Assembly (NCBI RefSeq): GCF_048541835.1
Contig: NZ_JBLEOY010000003.1
Span: forward strand, 62,001-126,000
Length of the DNA stretch: 64,000 nt
Direction: 5' to 3'
Origin: QIJE01 sp048541835
GTDB lineage: Bacteria > SZUA-79 > Acidulodesulfobacterales > Acidulodesulfobacteraceae
The notes under the pieces were generated by a model that was not told the DNA's origin, did no database searches, and saw nothing but the letters and a program-made list of their open reading frames with translations. The position numbers and the translations under genes were made by a program. Shown in pieces: positions 43,798 to 53,040 of this stretch; the first letter of the stretch is position 1, and each line of letters starts with the position of its first letter.

Positions 43798-43825
43798 TTG
43801 ACTTTTGGATTTATTATGATACCAT
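43798..43825 (+). promoter_or_regulatory. Possible promoter of the shdr cluster
   Basis: TTGACT (43798-43803), a 16-nt spacer and TACCAT (43820-43825) lie about 90 nt before the hdrC1 start. Confidence 0.45.
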
Positions 43826-43914
43826 CAATAGCATACGGCAAAGATCTGATTAGTTTTACCGTGTATTTCGGTTGCCTGTTATAAACAATAAAAACAATAA
43901 AGCGGGAGTAATCT

Positions 43915-44592
43915 ATGGAATATGACGAGAATGGCGTGAGTATCGTCCCCTCTGAATTTAAAAAGGAAATTTTTGAAGAGGCGAAGAAGGATTTTAGATA
44001 TGAAGAATATGTGAGGGGCTGTTTAAACTGCGGCGTATGTTCCGGCGGATGTCCTCCGCACAGGTTTTTTGATTTTTCTCCTCGGATAGTTCTTCAAAAG
44101 ATGAAGTCTAAAGATCCGGAACTTATTTGGGCAATGATGGATGAATATGTCTGGGCATGTTTTCAGTGTTTTACATGTGCTATGATATGTCCTTTTTTAA
44201 ACAGTCCGGGTGGAATCATTGCAATACTAAGAGAGATTGCGGTAAGGAGGGGTTTGGAATCTGCAAAAAAGGTCTTAAAGCCCTATTCGAGAGTTCTTTT
44301 AAAACTTACGGCTTACGGCAACCAACTATCGTCGGATATGATTCAGCCGGATTTTTTTCCGGACTGGGGACCACATATAGGCTATGCATCTGCCGACCTT
44401 GCCATAAAAAGAAAGGCAATTCCCATGCCGACGTTGCAGGTGACAAATTTAGCATGGGATGTAGCGCCCGAAGCAATGAAAGAGTTATATGATATTTTCG
44501 ACGAAGCGGGCGTATTTAAAATCATTGAAAGTGTCGACCCGTCGCTGTATGAAATTATCGAGGATATTGTCGATGACGTCAGAAACTCTTAA
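43915..44592 (+). CDS. hdrC1: sHdr iron-sulfur subunit HdrC1
   Basis: A 225-residue ferredoxin-like protein with two [4Fe-4S] motifs: CLNCGVCSGGCPP (about residues 39-51) and CFQCFTCAMICP (about 79-90). The rest is helical. This is the HdrC subunit of the heterodisulfide-reductase-like sulfur-oxidising complex, which passes electrons between HdrA and HdrB. The identity as HdrC1 rests on its place first in the order C1-B1-A-hyp-C2-B2, the order known in sHdr sulfur oxidisers. GGGAG precedes the ATG. Confidence 0.88.
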   Translation: MEYDENGVSIVPSEFKKEIFEEAKKDFRYEEYVRGCLNCGVCSGGCPPHRFFDFSPRIVLQKMKSKDPELIWAMMDEYVWACFQCFTCAMICPFLNSPGGIIAILREIAVRRGLESAKKVLKPYSRVLLKLTAYGNQLSSDMIQPDFFPDWGPHIGYASADLAIKRKAIPMPTLQVTNLAWDVAPEAMKELYDIFDEAGVFKIIESVDPSLYEIIEDIVDDVRNS

Positions 44593-44638
44593 TAAAAATG
44601 CATTATAATTATAACCTACATAGCGGGAGATAATATAT

Positions 44639-45865
44639 ATGGCTATTGAAATTAATAACAGAATGGGTCTTGCCGGCGTTAAATCCGATTATGTCCATGT
44701 CGCCGGAAGAAAACTTGAAGATATTCATGAACGGCTTTTAGAACTTGAAGCGAAGGGTGAGGTTAAGGTTATACACATAAAAGAAGAGAATAAGCCTATC
44801 GAAGCCGAAACCTTATTGGGCTGGAAAAAGAAGATTCCCACAAATAAATTATGGCATCATAAATCATGTGGACAGTGTGGAAATATCCCCGGTTATCCGG
44901 TATCCATTCTTTGGTTTATGAATAAATTGGGCTTAGAGTATGTAGATGAAAGAAATCAGACGTCGTGTACCGCTTGGAACTATCATGGCTCCGGTACATC
45001 AAATCCGGTCGGGCTTGCGGCGGTTGCCGTCAGAAACTGGCATAGAGCATACGAGCTGGGGCTATTTCCGCTGTTTCATTGTGCTACTACTTTCGGCGAT
45101 TACAAAGAAATGCGGAATATGTTAATTGAGCATAAAGAACTAAGAGACGAGGTCAAAAGAATAATGCATAAAATAGGCAGAGAGCTCGTCATTCCCGAAT
45201 ATATCGTGCATTATAGCGAGTGGCTTCACGTCTTGCGTTTCGAAATAGCCAAATTAAAAAAATACGATTTAAGCAATGTTATAGTAACGGTTCATCCCGC
45301 CTGTCATGCTTATAAGATGATTCCCGAAGACTGTATCTATGATAAAGAGATTTATGGAGGGAAAAGAACTGCTATTTCCACAGGTGTTGCGCTTGCTCTC
45401 GGCGCTCAGGTAGCAGATTATTCGACTTGGTACGACTGCTGTGGATTCGGTTTTAGGCATATTTTGACGGAGAGGGAGGCATCCAGGTCGTTTGTCATGG
45501 ATAGAAAAATCAGACCTATGGTCAGAGAAGCACATTCCGATCTCTGCATCACACAGGATACCGGTTGTACCACTACATTGGATAAAAATCAGTGGATAGG
45601 AAAGGCTATGGGTTATACTGAACAGGTTCCCGTTATGTCGGACGTTATGTTTGCCGCTTTGGCTTGTGGAGCCGACGTGTATAAAATCGTTCAGCTTCAA
45701 TGGCATACGACAGACTGGAGACCGTTATGTGAAAAGATAGGAATAGATTGGAAAAAATCGGAAGATGAATACAAGGCTTATTTGGAAGAATTGAGAGCAG
45801 GGGGAAAGACCGTTAATTTATACGAATATCCGGAAGAACAAACAAAGGTTAAAACTAATAAATAA
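44639..45865 (+). CDS. hdrB1: sHdr subunit HdrB1
   Basis: A 408-residue HdrB-like protein. Cys-rich segments appear as SCGQCGNIPG, TSCTAWNYHG and FHCATTFGD in the N-terminal half and HPACHAYKM, WYDCCGFGFRH and TQDTGCTTTLD in the C-terminal half. The second half keeps a CCG motif; in the first the CC is replaced by a single Cys (SCTAW). CCG motifs bind the noncubane cluster where disulfide or sulfane sulfur is handled in methanogen HdrB. GGGAG precedes the ATG. The C-terminal 50 residues are charged. Confidence 0.88.
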   Translation: MAIEINNRMGLAGVKSDYVHVAGRKLEDIHERLLELEAKGEVKVIHIKEENKPIEAETLLGWKKKIPTNKLWHHKSCGQCGNIPGYPVSILWFMNKLGLEYVDERNQTSCTAWNYHGSGTSNPVGLAAVAVRNWHRAYELGLFPLFHCATTFGDYKEMRNMLIEHKELRDEVKRIMHKIGRELVIPEYIVHYSEWLHVLRFEIAKLKKYDLSNVIVTVHPACHAYKMIPEDCIYDKEIYGGKRTAISTGVALALGAQVADYSTWYDCCGFGFRHILTEREASRSFVMDRKIRPMVREAHSDLCITQDTGCTTTLDKNQWIGKAMGYTEQVPVMSDVMFAALACGADVYKIVQLQWHTTDWRPLCEKIGIDWKKSEDEYKAYLEELRAGGKTVNLYEYPEEQTKVKTNK

Positions 45866-45890
45866 TATAAATAACTTCGGAGGATTTTAT

Positions 45891-46934
45891 ATGGCTGAAA
45901 ATATTTTAGTGGTGGGCGGAGGGCCGGCGGGGTTGCATTCGGCGGTTACGCTTGCAAATATCGGTGTAAACGTCAGTTTGGTTGAAAGAGATTCGTTTTT
46001 GGGCGGAAACCCTAAAAAATTTAAGTATAAATTTTTATTTCCCGACATGCAGCCGGCGGATGATGTTATCGGCGAACTAATCAAAAGGGCAGAGGAGAAC
46101 GACGGTATAAAAGTATATTATTCTTCGAATGTTTCTAATTTTAAAGAAAACGAAAAGAAGTTTAATGTAACGATAAAATCGCCGGATGCAAGTGAGACTA
46201 AAACCTTTGATTCGGTTATCATTGCTACCGGTTTCGAACATTTTGATCCGGCGAGAGACGCAAAATATTCCTATCAATTATTTGATGACGTGATAGATAT
46301 TAAGGATTTGGAAAGAATGATGGGTGAGAATAATTTTGTCAGACCGTCAAACGGGCAGCCTCCGAAGAATGTCGCGTTTATATTATGCGTAGGTTCAAGA
46401 GACAGGCATGTTGGGAATCAATATTGTTCGCGTGTATGTTGTACCGTTTCGGTCAAGCAGGCTATTGAATTAAGGGAGCGTTTTCCAGATTGTGACGCTT
46501 ATATATTTTATATGGACATTAGGACTTACGGATTTTTCGAGGATTTATACTGGAAGGCTATGGAAGAACATGATGTCCAGATAGTTAAGGGAAGAATTGC
46601 AGAGATTACGTCCGGTCCGAATAATACTGTTATATGCAAAGGCGAAGATACGCTTTTAAGGGGACCGTTCGAAATTCCTTTTGACATGGTAGTTTTAGCC
46701 TCGGGCATGGAAGGCGGACCGCAGTCTTCTGAAATGGTTGATAAAATAGGATTAGAGCTTAATGAGCACGGTTTTTTAAAGCCGCAAAACGTAACATTGG
46801 CACCCTTTAAATCTAATAAAGAGGGTGTATTTTTGGCGGGTGCATGCACCGGACCCAAGGCTATTTCCGATTCAATCGTTGAAGGCGGCGCTGCCGCAAT
46901 GGATGCCTATATATATGCAGTTAAAAACAAATAA
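45891..46934 (+). CDS. hdrA: sHdr flavoprotein subunit HdrA
   Basis: A 347-residue flavoprotein, the short type found in sHdr clusters rather than the long methanogen HdrA. The N-terminal FAD-binding motif is VVGGGPAGLHSAVTLA followed by a terminal-strand Glu (LVERDSFLGG). A conserved Cys set, CVGSRDRHVGNQYCSRVCC, binds the HdrA cluster. The second dinucleotide motif FLAGACTGPKAISDSIVEG closes the FAD site. It should take electrons from sulfur oxidation and pass them on, probably toward quinone or NAD. GGAGG precedes the ATG. Confidence 0.92.
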   Translation: MAENILVVGGGPAGLHSAVTLANIGVNVSLVERDSFLGGNPKKFKYKFLFPDMQPADDVIGELIKRAEENDGIKVYYSSNVSNFKENEKKFNVTIKSPDASETKTFDSVIIATGFEHFDPARDAKYSYQLFDDVIDIKDLERMMGENNFVRPSNGQPPKNVAFILCVGSRDRHVGNQYCSRVCCTVSVKQAIELRERFPDCDAYIFYMDIRTYGFFEDLYWKAMEEHDVQIVKGRIAEITSGPNNTVICKGEDTLLRGPFEIPFDMVVLASGMEGGPQSSEMVDKIGLELNEHGFLKPQNVTLAPFKSNKEGVFLAGACTGPKAISDSIVEGGAAAMDAYIYAVKNK

Positions 46935-46946
46935 TGTATAATTTTT

Positions 46947-47714
46947 ATGCCGTATATTTTAAAAAATAATAAGATAGACAAAAGATATGAGGAAAAGTTT
47001 TTTGAAATCATAAGAGATAATTTACCGGACGATAAAATACGGTTATTTAATAATCTTTTGAGTAGAAAGACGGAAATTGTCAGAGAGTTTTTATCGGATG
47101 TTCAAAATGAAAAGTTGGGTAAAAGCGAATTTGATAAGATATTGTCGTTAATTTTTTCCGTGAGAAGACATAGGGAAAAAATCATAGACACGGTTGACGT
47201 CGGCAGTCTTAGCAAGGGGTTTATCTGTTTAAGCGATTTTAAAAAATCTACGGAAATTAGATTAGGTAGGTTTTTAGAGTCGTTTATCTACGAAAACATT
47301 ATCGTTAAAAGAGATATAGCCATGGAGGTCTTGCATTTTTATGAACCCGATAAAAACGTTTTATGGACATCGTGGGTTTATAGGCAGGATAACGGGACCG
47401 GATGCCTGCCTTATATGGCTGATTTTTTAAAGAGGACGTGGGACGGAAACCCTTATATTATGCCGTTCAGCATCATGGAAATGAGAGACGAAGTGGATTA
47501 TTTATACGAGTTATCCAACAAGAATGGCTTTGCCGTAGAACCGCCTTACGGAGTCGATATTCTTTTAAGCTACATGTATTCGGATTATGTTTATAAAATG
47601 GTGTATGCCGAATCCAAGTCTTTATCTATCGGCGTGCCTGAGGGTTTTACTTTAATGAAAAAGCTGCTGGGGGTCGAAAAATTGGAACTATTTGAAACCG
47701 AAGCCGTCGGTTAG
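46947..47714 (+). CDS. sHdr-associated conserved hypothetical protein
   Basis: A 255-residue soluble protein, mostly helical in its first half, with Trp/Tyr-rich middle (EPDKNVLWTSWVYRQDNGTGCLP) and one Cys. I recognise no domain. Its place between hdrA and hdrC2 is exactly that of the hypothetical gene in shdr clusters of sulfur oxidisers, so it is probably the same component. It lies 12 nt after hdrA and has no clear ribosome site. Confidence 0.75.
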   Translation: MPYILKNNKIDKRYEEKFFEIIRDNLPDDKIRLFNNLLSRKTEIVREFLSDVQNEKLGKSEFDKILSLIFSVRRHREKIIDTVDVGSLSKGFICLSDFKKSTEIRLGRFLESFIYENIIVKRDIAMEVLHFYEPDKNVLWTSWVYRQDNGTGCLPYMADFLKRTWDGNPYIMPFSIMEMRDEVDYLYELSNKNGFAVEPPYGVDILLSYMYSDYVYKMVYAESKSLSIGVPEGFTLMKKLLGVEKLELFETEAVG

Positions 47715-47785
47715 CAGAGCAGCGCATATATGACGGATATTTAAATTATAAATTAAGGATTTATCGGGTTATTAATGGGGGGCTT

Positions 47786-48544
47786 ATGGCTTTGAAAGAG
47801 CAGGAAAAAAGACCGGTTGCGGCAAAAGGTGAACATATCATAGCGAGACATCTGATTGAAGATGATTACATTAAAGAAGAAAAGAATTTGGTTATTGACG
47901 GGGTTGATGTTTCGGGTAGGTGGAATACGTTTATTTTTTCGAGGGTTAATTCCAAGTTTGACAGGTCGTTTTTTAGCGAGATTAAGAAAACCGTTGTCGG
48001 TTCAAGAATAAATCGATGCTGGCAGTGCGGGATGTGTACGGCAAGCTGTACGGTCACTCCTTTATATCGAAGATTTAATCCGAGAGCGTTTATTTATATG
48101 ATGCAGCTGGGCAACATGAAAGAGTTAAAAAAGTATGTGGATGTAGCATGGCGGTGTGTCGGATGCTATAAATGCTCGCAGAGATGTCCCAAGCAGGTCA
48201 ATCCGGCTGAGATGATGGAAGCCCTTGCGCTTGTAATGAAAAAGTATTTTCCCAAGGAGGTCGAAAGCAAGCTGAAAGTTGATGAGGATGTTAAAAAGAT
48301 ATATGAAGACATGATATTGGGAAACGGGAGATTGGATCTGGCAAAACTTCATATCTCGTCAATGCGCAAAATGGGGAGAACCAAGGAGCTTGTAGACAGG
48401 ATAGAGGGGGGAGCCGTTTTGAAAATGGTGAAAGACGGAAGGGCTTTTTCCTTATTGCAACTCGGTAAGCCTCATGGCTGGAAAAAATCAAGGCAGGCTA
48501 TAGAAGGCTATTTGAAGGAAGTAGATACTATTGAAAAAAATTAA
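47786..48544 (+). CDS. hdrC2: sHdr iron-sulfur subunit HdrC2
   Basis: A 252-residue protein with two [4Fe-4S] motifs: CWQCGMCTASCTVTP (about residues 79-93) and CVGCYKCSQRCP (about 120-131). The helical rest includes NPRAFIYMMQLG. It is the second HdrC-like electron carrier of the sHdr complex and pairs with HdrB2, whose gene follows by 48 nt. A GGGGGG ribosome site lies close to the ATG. The 71-nt gap before it separates the two halves of the cluster. Confidence 0.9.
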   Translation: MALKEQEKRPVAAKGEHIIARHLIEDDYIKEEKNLVIDGVDVSGRWNTFIFSRVNSKFDRSFFSEIKKTVVGSRINRCWQCGMCTASCTVTPLYRRFNPRAFIYMMQLGNMKELKKYVDVAWRCVGCYKCSQRCPKQVNPAEMMEALALVMKKYFPKEVESKLKVDEDVKKIYEDMILGNGRLDLAKLHISSMRKMGRTKELVDRIEGGAVLKMVKDGRAFSLLQLGKPHGWKKSRQAIEGYLKEVDTIEKN

Positions 48545-48592
48545 ACATGGTAAAACTATAGAATAATAAAGAACTAATCAACGGGGGTCTTA

Positions 48593-49516
48593 ATGGATAT
48601 GTTAAAGGAAAATCAGGCGGCATACTATCCCGGATGCGCCTTGCTTACGATAGATAGGGCATATAACAGTAGTGCCAAGCTTGTATCTAAGAAGATGGGC
48701 GTAGAGCTCGTAGAATTACCGGATTATAATTGCTGCGGGATCGGCGAAATGAAATCGAAGGGTGCGGTTTCTATATATCTGTCTCTAAGAAACATGATGC
48801 TTGCAAAATCCAAACTGGGTTCAAAAGATTTGGTTATGGCTTGCTCCGTGTGCTATCACGAGATTAGTAGGTCTATTGCAAGAGTGAGAGAAAACAAAAA
48901 TGAGTTGGAAGCGGTTAATTCAATATTCAATGAAGCCGGAGAAACGAAAGACGAGTTTGTGCCGGACGGCAAAGTAAGGCATCTTCTGGAATTTTTATAT
49001 AATGAAAAGGGAACGGAAGAGGCAAAGAAAAATACTGTAAAACCACTGAAGGGTTTGAAGGTTGCGCCGTATTACGGGTGTCTTTACTCCAGGCCGTCTA
49101 TGTACACTTTTACGGATAAAGACCCTAAAATGGATAATTCGGAAAGGCCGAGGTTTATGCATGATTTTCTTGAGGTCATAGGTGCAGAGACTGTTTCCTA
49201 TGGTAATGAGGTTCAGTGTTGCGGTGGCAGAAACGTGGTTCAAGATGAAGAAACATCATTTGCGTTGTGTTCGCAAACTCTTTCTAAGGCAAAAAAAGCC
49301 GGCGCAGACGTTATAGTGACCATATGCCCGAAATGTGCTGGAGCCTTAGACGTAAACCAACCTAAAATAGTCGAAAAATTCGGAAAAGATTCAGAGCTTC
49401 CGGTTGTTTATCTTACGCAGTTAATGGCTTTAGCTTTCGGGTTTTCCGATAAAGAAGCCGAAATTAAGGATATGATTTCCGGACCCATAAAGATACTCCG
49501 GGAAAAAGATTTTTAA
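48593..49516 (+). CDS. hdrB2: sHdr subunit HdrB2 with two complete CCG domains
   Basis: A 307-residue HdrB with both Cys-rich CCG domains intact: PGCALLTID, YNCCGIGEM and CSVCYHE in the first, and YGCLYSRP, QCCGGRN and CPKCAGA in the second. These motifs bind noncubane [4Fe-4S] clusters in methanogen HdrB. The closeness to canonical HdrB, unlike HdrB1, suggests this is the main catalytic subunit. GGGGG precedes the ATG. It is the last gene of the cluster; no lipoate-binding protein or lipoate ligase follows. Confidence 0.92.
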   Translation: MDMLKENQAAYYPGCALLTIDRAYNSSAKLVSKKMGVELVELPDYNCCGIGEMKSKGAVSIYLSLRNMMLAKSKLGSKDLVMACSVCYHEISRSIARVRENKNELEAVNSIFNEAGETKDEFVPDGKVRHLLEFLYNEKGTEEAKKNTVKPLKGLKVAPYYGCLYSRPSMYTFTDKDPKMDNSERPRFMHDFLEVIGAETVSYGNEVQCCGGRNVVQDEETSFALCSQTLSKAKKAGADVIVTICPKCAGALDVNQPKIVEKFGKDSELPVVYLTQLMALAFGFSDKEAEIKDMISGPIKILREKDF

Positions 49517-49534
49517 AAAACCCAAACGGAAAGG

Positions 49535-49581
49535 GCGCCGTTAACGTAAAACCGGTATTTATCGGGACGGATATCCGGCGC
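49535..49581. terminator. Stem-loop between convergent hdrB2 and the GT39 gene
   Basis: GCGCCG (49535-49540) pairs with CGGCGC (49576-49581), with a partial CCGG-containing inner stem. It lies between two gene ends facing each other, so it may stop transcription both ways. There is no clear T-run. Confidence 0.4.
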
Positions 49582-51129
49582 TTAGAATTCCATTGAAGAG
49601 AATTTTCCGAATATATATTTATCTTTATATAAGAAATCTTTTAATATATAGACTTTGATAGTTCTTATATTTTTGTTGTTTTTGTTTCTTATATCCAATT
49701 TTTCTATAAGAGAGCAATTCTTAAAATTAAGGCATAATTTTTTCTCTATATGTTTGCCATACTTTGTATCTATTACGTAAAGAAAGTTTCTTCCTTTTTT
49801 GTCTTTAAAATTATTCCAGAATGAATATTCATTGTCTCTTATAAAATAATTAAACGAATATGTCTGCGGTCTTCCCTTGACGTAATACGCAAGTTCGCTT
49901 GCTATCTGGAATCTTCTTCCGGCTATAAGCAGGTCGTCTTTTTTGTGCATCGTAAGGATTTTGTCTATTTCCCTACCCGTTTTTTTCCATCCCAGTATAT
50001 TTCTTACGGGGCTTTTATTGACTTTAATGTTAATGAGAGGATAATAGGGTTCCATAAAAATAATCACGGAAAATGTAAGCCCGGTTAAAAACGAAACCGC
50101 GTAAAAATAAACCATAATCTTTTTCATTTTATCCGATTTTATATGATAATATAACCTGACGGTCATTAAAAAAGACAGCAGAAAAGCCGGAAAATATAGA
50201 AATACCGGCCAGTTAGGTTGAACCGTCGTTTTTGTGCATTGATATACAAAATATAAAAGGGGAACGAGAGAAGCGGTAGAGAGCGCGATATATACGTCGT
50301 TTCTTTCCTTTAATCCAAAATATATACCCAAAAAAATTGAAACCAAGATAATAATAAAGATGAACGGCGAGATTATACCCGCCTGTGAACCGAACAACAG
50401 CAAAAGATTCGATAAAAAAACGCTAAAATTTTGATAACCCCCGGATAATGTCAAAATATGTCTTAAGGACACAAAATCGTTAAAATAATTCCATATTATT
50501 ACAGGGGCGAATAAAATTACGGATATCAAAAATGCCAAATACGGTTCCTTTTTCAAGAAATGTCCGCGGTATTTTTTACTTAAAATGAGAAAAATAAATA
50601 TTATCAAGTAAATAAAAACAGCCGTATATTTACTTAGAAGAGCCAATCCGGTGAAAATTCCTATGAAATACCAGTAATAGTCCTTACCTGTTAGGATCAG
50701 ATATAGCAATAACAGTATTGTCAGTGAAAAAAACAGCATTTGCAGGTTGCCGTAAACAATTAAGATAGAGCCGACATTAAAAATAGGGATGGCATTCAAG
50801 AGAACTGCCCACAACAATGAAGGCAGAGTCTTGCCGGTTATTTTTTTTAATGCGATAAATACAAAAACGGAAAGCAATAATGAGATTACCGGTGCCGCCA
50901 ATCTCACAAAAAACGGTGAATTAAACTTGCCGAAAAACGTTGTTAGCGCTATCGTATAAGCAACCATCGGAGACATATCGTAGTATGACAGCGATAGATG
51001 TCTCGACCACTGCCAGTAATAAGTTTCTTCCGGAATAAGATCAACCTTTGTGGTTAGTATGAGTCTGATTATAAAAAGAATTATCAGTGCGGCGATAAGA
51101 GAATATGAAATTTTTTTGTTTTTATTCAT
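49582..51129 (-). CDS. GT39-type membrane glycosyltransferase (ArnT/PMT-like)
   Basis: A 515-residue protein with about 11 hydrophobic helices and a soluble C-terminal domain (about 400-515). The first periplasmic loop has PEETYYWQWSRHLSLSYYDMSP, the pattern around the catalytic acidic residue in GT39/ArnT enzymes. They transfer sugars from polyprenyl phosphate to lipid A or protein in the periplasm. The acceptor here is unknown; lipid A, pilin or flagellar targets are possible in view of the neighbours. It is monocistronic and divergent from pilM. Confidence 0.83.
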   Translation of the reverse strand: MNKNKKISYSLIAALIILFIIRLILTTKVDLIPEETYYWQWSRHLSLSYYDMSPMVAYTIALTTFFGKFNSPFFVRLAAPVISLLLSVFVFIALKKITGKTLPSLLWAVLLNAIPIFNVGSILIVYGNLQMLFFSLTILLLLYLILTGKDYYWYFIGIFTGLALLSKYTAVFIYLIIFIFLILSKKYRGHFLKKEPYLAFLISVILFAPVIIWNYFNDFVSLRHILTLSGGYQNFSVFLSNLLLLFGSQAGIISPFIFIIILVSIFLGIYFGLKERNDVYIALSTASLVPLLYFVYQCTKTTVQPNWPVFLYFPAFLLSFLMTVRLYYHIKSDKMKKIMVYFYAVSFLTGLTFSVIIFMEPYYPLINIKVNKSPVRNILGWKKTGREIDKILTMHKKDDLLIAGRRFQIASELAYYVKGRPQTYSFNYFIRDNEYSFWNNFKDKKGRNFLYVIDTKYGKHIEKKLCLNFKNCSLIEKLDIRNKNNKNIRTIKVYILKDFLYKDKYIFGKFSSMEF

Positions 51130-51228
51130 AGTTTGTTATATTTTTTAAAAACATTATACGATTTTTAAGATTATAATTAAACCAATTATTTTTAGTTTAA
51201 CGATTTTTATAAAAAATAATAAAAAAAC

Positions 51229-51257
51229 TTGACAATAAGGATAATTACAGGTATCTT
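51229..51257 (+). promoter_or_regulatory. Sigma-70-type promoter of pilMNOPQ
   Basis: A perfect TTGACA (51229-51234), a 17-nt spacer and TATCTT (51252-51257) lie about 130 nt before pilM. The 256-nt divergent gap (51130-51385) is otherwise AT-rich without genes. Confidence 0.65.
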
Positions 51258-51385
51258 AATTATATCAACCGATTATATCAGTGTATTTTAACAAATGTTT
51301 GAATAAAAGATGATGTATTTTAGCTCGTTGCTTTAGCGTTTGAATTGAATAAACTTTATATACATTTAATGCCGGCGGGGTTGAT

Positions 51386-52447
51386 ATGGCTTTTAAATTG
51401 GGTCTCGGTTCAAAAATAGGCGTGGGAATAGATATCGGTTCAAGTTCCGTTAAGGTGCTTGAAATATCTAAATCCGGTCATAAATATTATGCCGAGAGTC
51501 TTGACATCATTGACTTACCTATCGGCGCGGTTAATGCCGGTATCGTGAACGACAAGGCCTCCGTTGCTTCCTACATAAAAACTTCCCTTTCCAAACTCGG
51601 TATTAAAGAAAAAAAGGTTGTAATTGGAATACCGTGCAAGCATGTTATAATAAAAACGATAGAAATGCCCAAAATGAAAGCGAGAGAGATTGATTCCTCT
51701 ATTTACTATGAAGCTCAAAGATTTATCACTTATGACATCAAAGAAGTTTTTTTCGATTACGTAATACTCGGAGATTCCCCCAACGACCCAAATAATAATT
51801 TGATAATGATAATAGCTGGAAAAAAGGATATTATCGAAAATCAGATAGATTTTATTCATGAATGCGGATTAAATCCTCATATCGTGGATGTTGACTGCAT
51901 AGCGGTAGAAAACATGTTTAACTTCAATTATCCGGAGGAATTCGACGAACTGGTATCCATTGTAAAAATAGGAGCTTCAGAAACGAATGTCCATATCGTT
52001 CAAAAAGGATTAAACTTATTTAGAAGGGATATACCCATCGGCGGCTCTAATATTACGGAAGAAATAGCGAAGAAATTTCAGATAGACGTGAACGCCGCTG
52101 AAAATATGAAGACGGGAAATATCGACAACATGAATCCGGATTTTCAGGCTAATTACTCAATTTATCTAAATATGATACTATCGAGAATTACTACGGAAAT
52201 TCAGAGAACTATAGACTATTTTGCCGCAAATAATGATAAACAGTATCCCAAGAGAATTTATCTTGCCGGCGGTTCCGGCAGATTAGCCGGTATTTTAGAA
52301 GATATAGAAAATAAGGTTAACATAGCGTCTGTCGTCATTAATCCCTTTAGAAATTTGCTTTTTAAAGGGAATGCTATGGACGATAACAGTCATTTTTTTG
52401 GCGTGGCAGTAGGATTGGCATTAAGGGGCGTAAAAGGGGGAGCATGA
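51386..52447 (+). CDS. pilM: Type IV pilus assembly ATPase-like protein PilM
   Basis: A 353-residue actin-like protein. The phosphate-1 motif GVGIDIGSSSVKVLEI and adenosine motif IYLAGGSGRLAGI are those of PilM. It sits on the cytoplasmic face of the inner membrane and binds the N-terminal tail of PilN, here a lysine-rich IKINLNKKSKKIKVK. It is first in the order pilM-N-O-P-Q, and its stop is followed 5 nt later by pilN. The alignment complex links the motor ATPases to the secretin. Confidence 0.93.
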   Translation: MAFKLGLGSKIGVGIDIGSSSVKVLEISKSGHKYYAESLDIIDLPIGAVNAGIVNDKASVASYIKTSLSKLGIKEKKVVIGIPCKHVIIKTIEMPKMKAREIDSSIYYEAQRFITYDIKEVFFDYVILGDSPNDPNNNLIMIIAGKKDIIENQIDFIHECGLNPHIVDVDCIAVENMFNFNYPEEFDELVSIVKIGASETNVHIVQKGLNLFRRDIPIGGSNITEEIAKKFQIDVNAAENMKTGNIDNMNPDFQANYSIYLNMILSRITTEIQRTIDYFAANNDKQYPKRIYLAGGSGRLAGILEDIENKVNIASVVINPFRNLLFKGNAMDDNSHFFGVAVGLALRGVKGGA

Positions 52448-52451
52448 TAAA

Positions 52452-53030
52452 TTGATCAAAATTAATTTAAATAAAAAATCTAAGAAGATAAAGGTTAAAA
52501 TAAAAATGGGCGGTTTGCCGATTTATTTTATAGTTCCGGTTGTTATTGCCGCCGCAGCGATATTTTTTTTGCAGTCTTCAGTCGAGTCGAGAATCAGCGG
52601 CGTAAACAAAAGCATAAAGATTTATAACGGCAGGGTAGCGATGCTGATGCCGAAAGTTCGGGCGGTAAACACAATAAGAAAGAGAGAATCGGAAATTTTT
52701 CAAAAGATTAATATCATAAAGGCTTTAAAAAAAGAGCAGATGGGTCCCATAGGTTATGTTTATTACATTACGAGTGCGATTCCAAAATTTTCATGGATTA
52801 ATTCCTTAAAATCGACTAACGGCAATATGCGCATAAGCGGAATAGCGTTAGACGGTCAGGTAGTATCGATATTTATGAAAAATTTAGAAAATACCGGATT
52901 TTTCGATAATATAAATTTAGTTCAGACCTCTGAAGTTAAAAAACAGGGGTTAAAGCTTCAAAATTTTAGTCTAAGGTTGTCCGTAAAGGGTATTAAGGTT
53001 TTATCAGGGCGGACAACGATAAATCGTTGA
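52452..53030 (+). CDS. pilN: Type IV pilus assembly protein PilN
   Basis: A 192-residue bitopic protein. The short cytoplasmic tail MIKINLNKK contains the I-N-L-N element that binds PilM, followed by one transmembrane helix (about residues 25-41), a coiled segment and an alpha/beta domain. The start is a TTG at 52452 after a GGGGG ribosome site; the nearby ATG at 52444 is followed by a stop after three codons. It heterodimerises with PilO in the periplasm. Confidence 0.88.
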   Translation: MIKINLNKKSKKIKVKIKMGGLPIYFIVPVVIAAAAIFFLQSSVESRISGVNKSIKIYNGRVAMLMPKVRAVNTIRKRESEIFQKINIIKALKKEQMGPIGYVYYITSAIPKFSWINSLKSTNGNMRISGIALDGQVVSIFMKNLENTGFFDNINLVQTSEVKKQGLKLQNFSLRLSVKGIKVLSGRTTINR

Positions 53031-53040
53031 GGCGGTGAAA

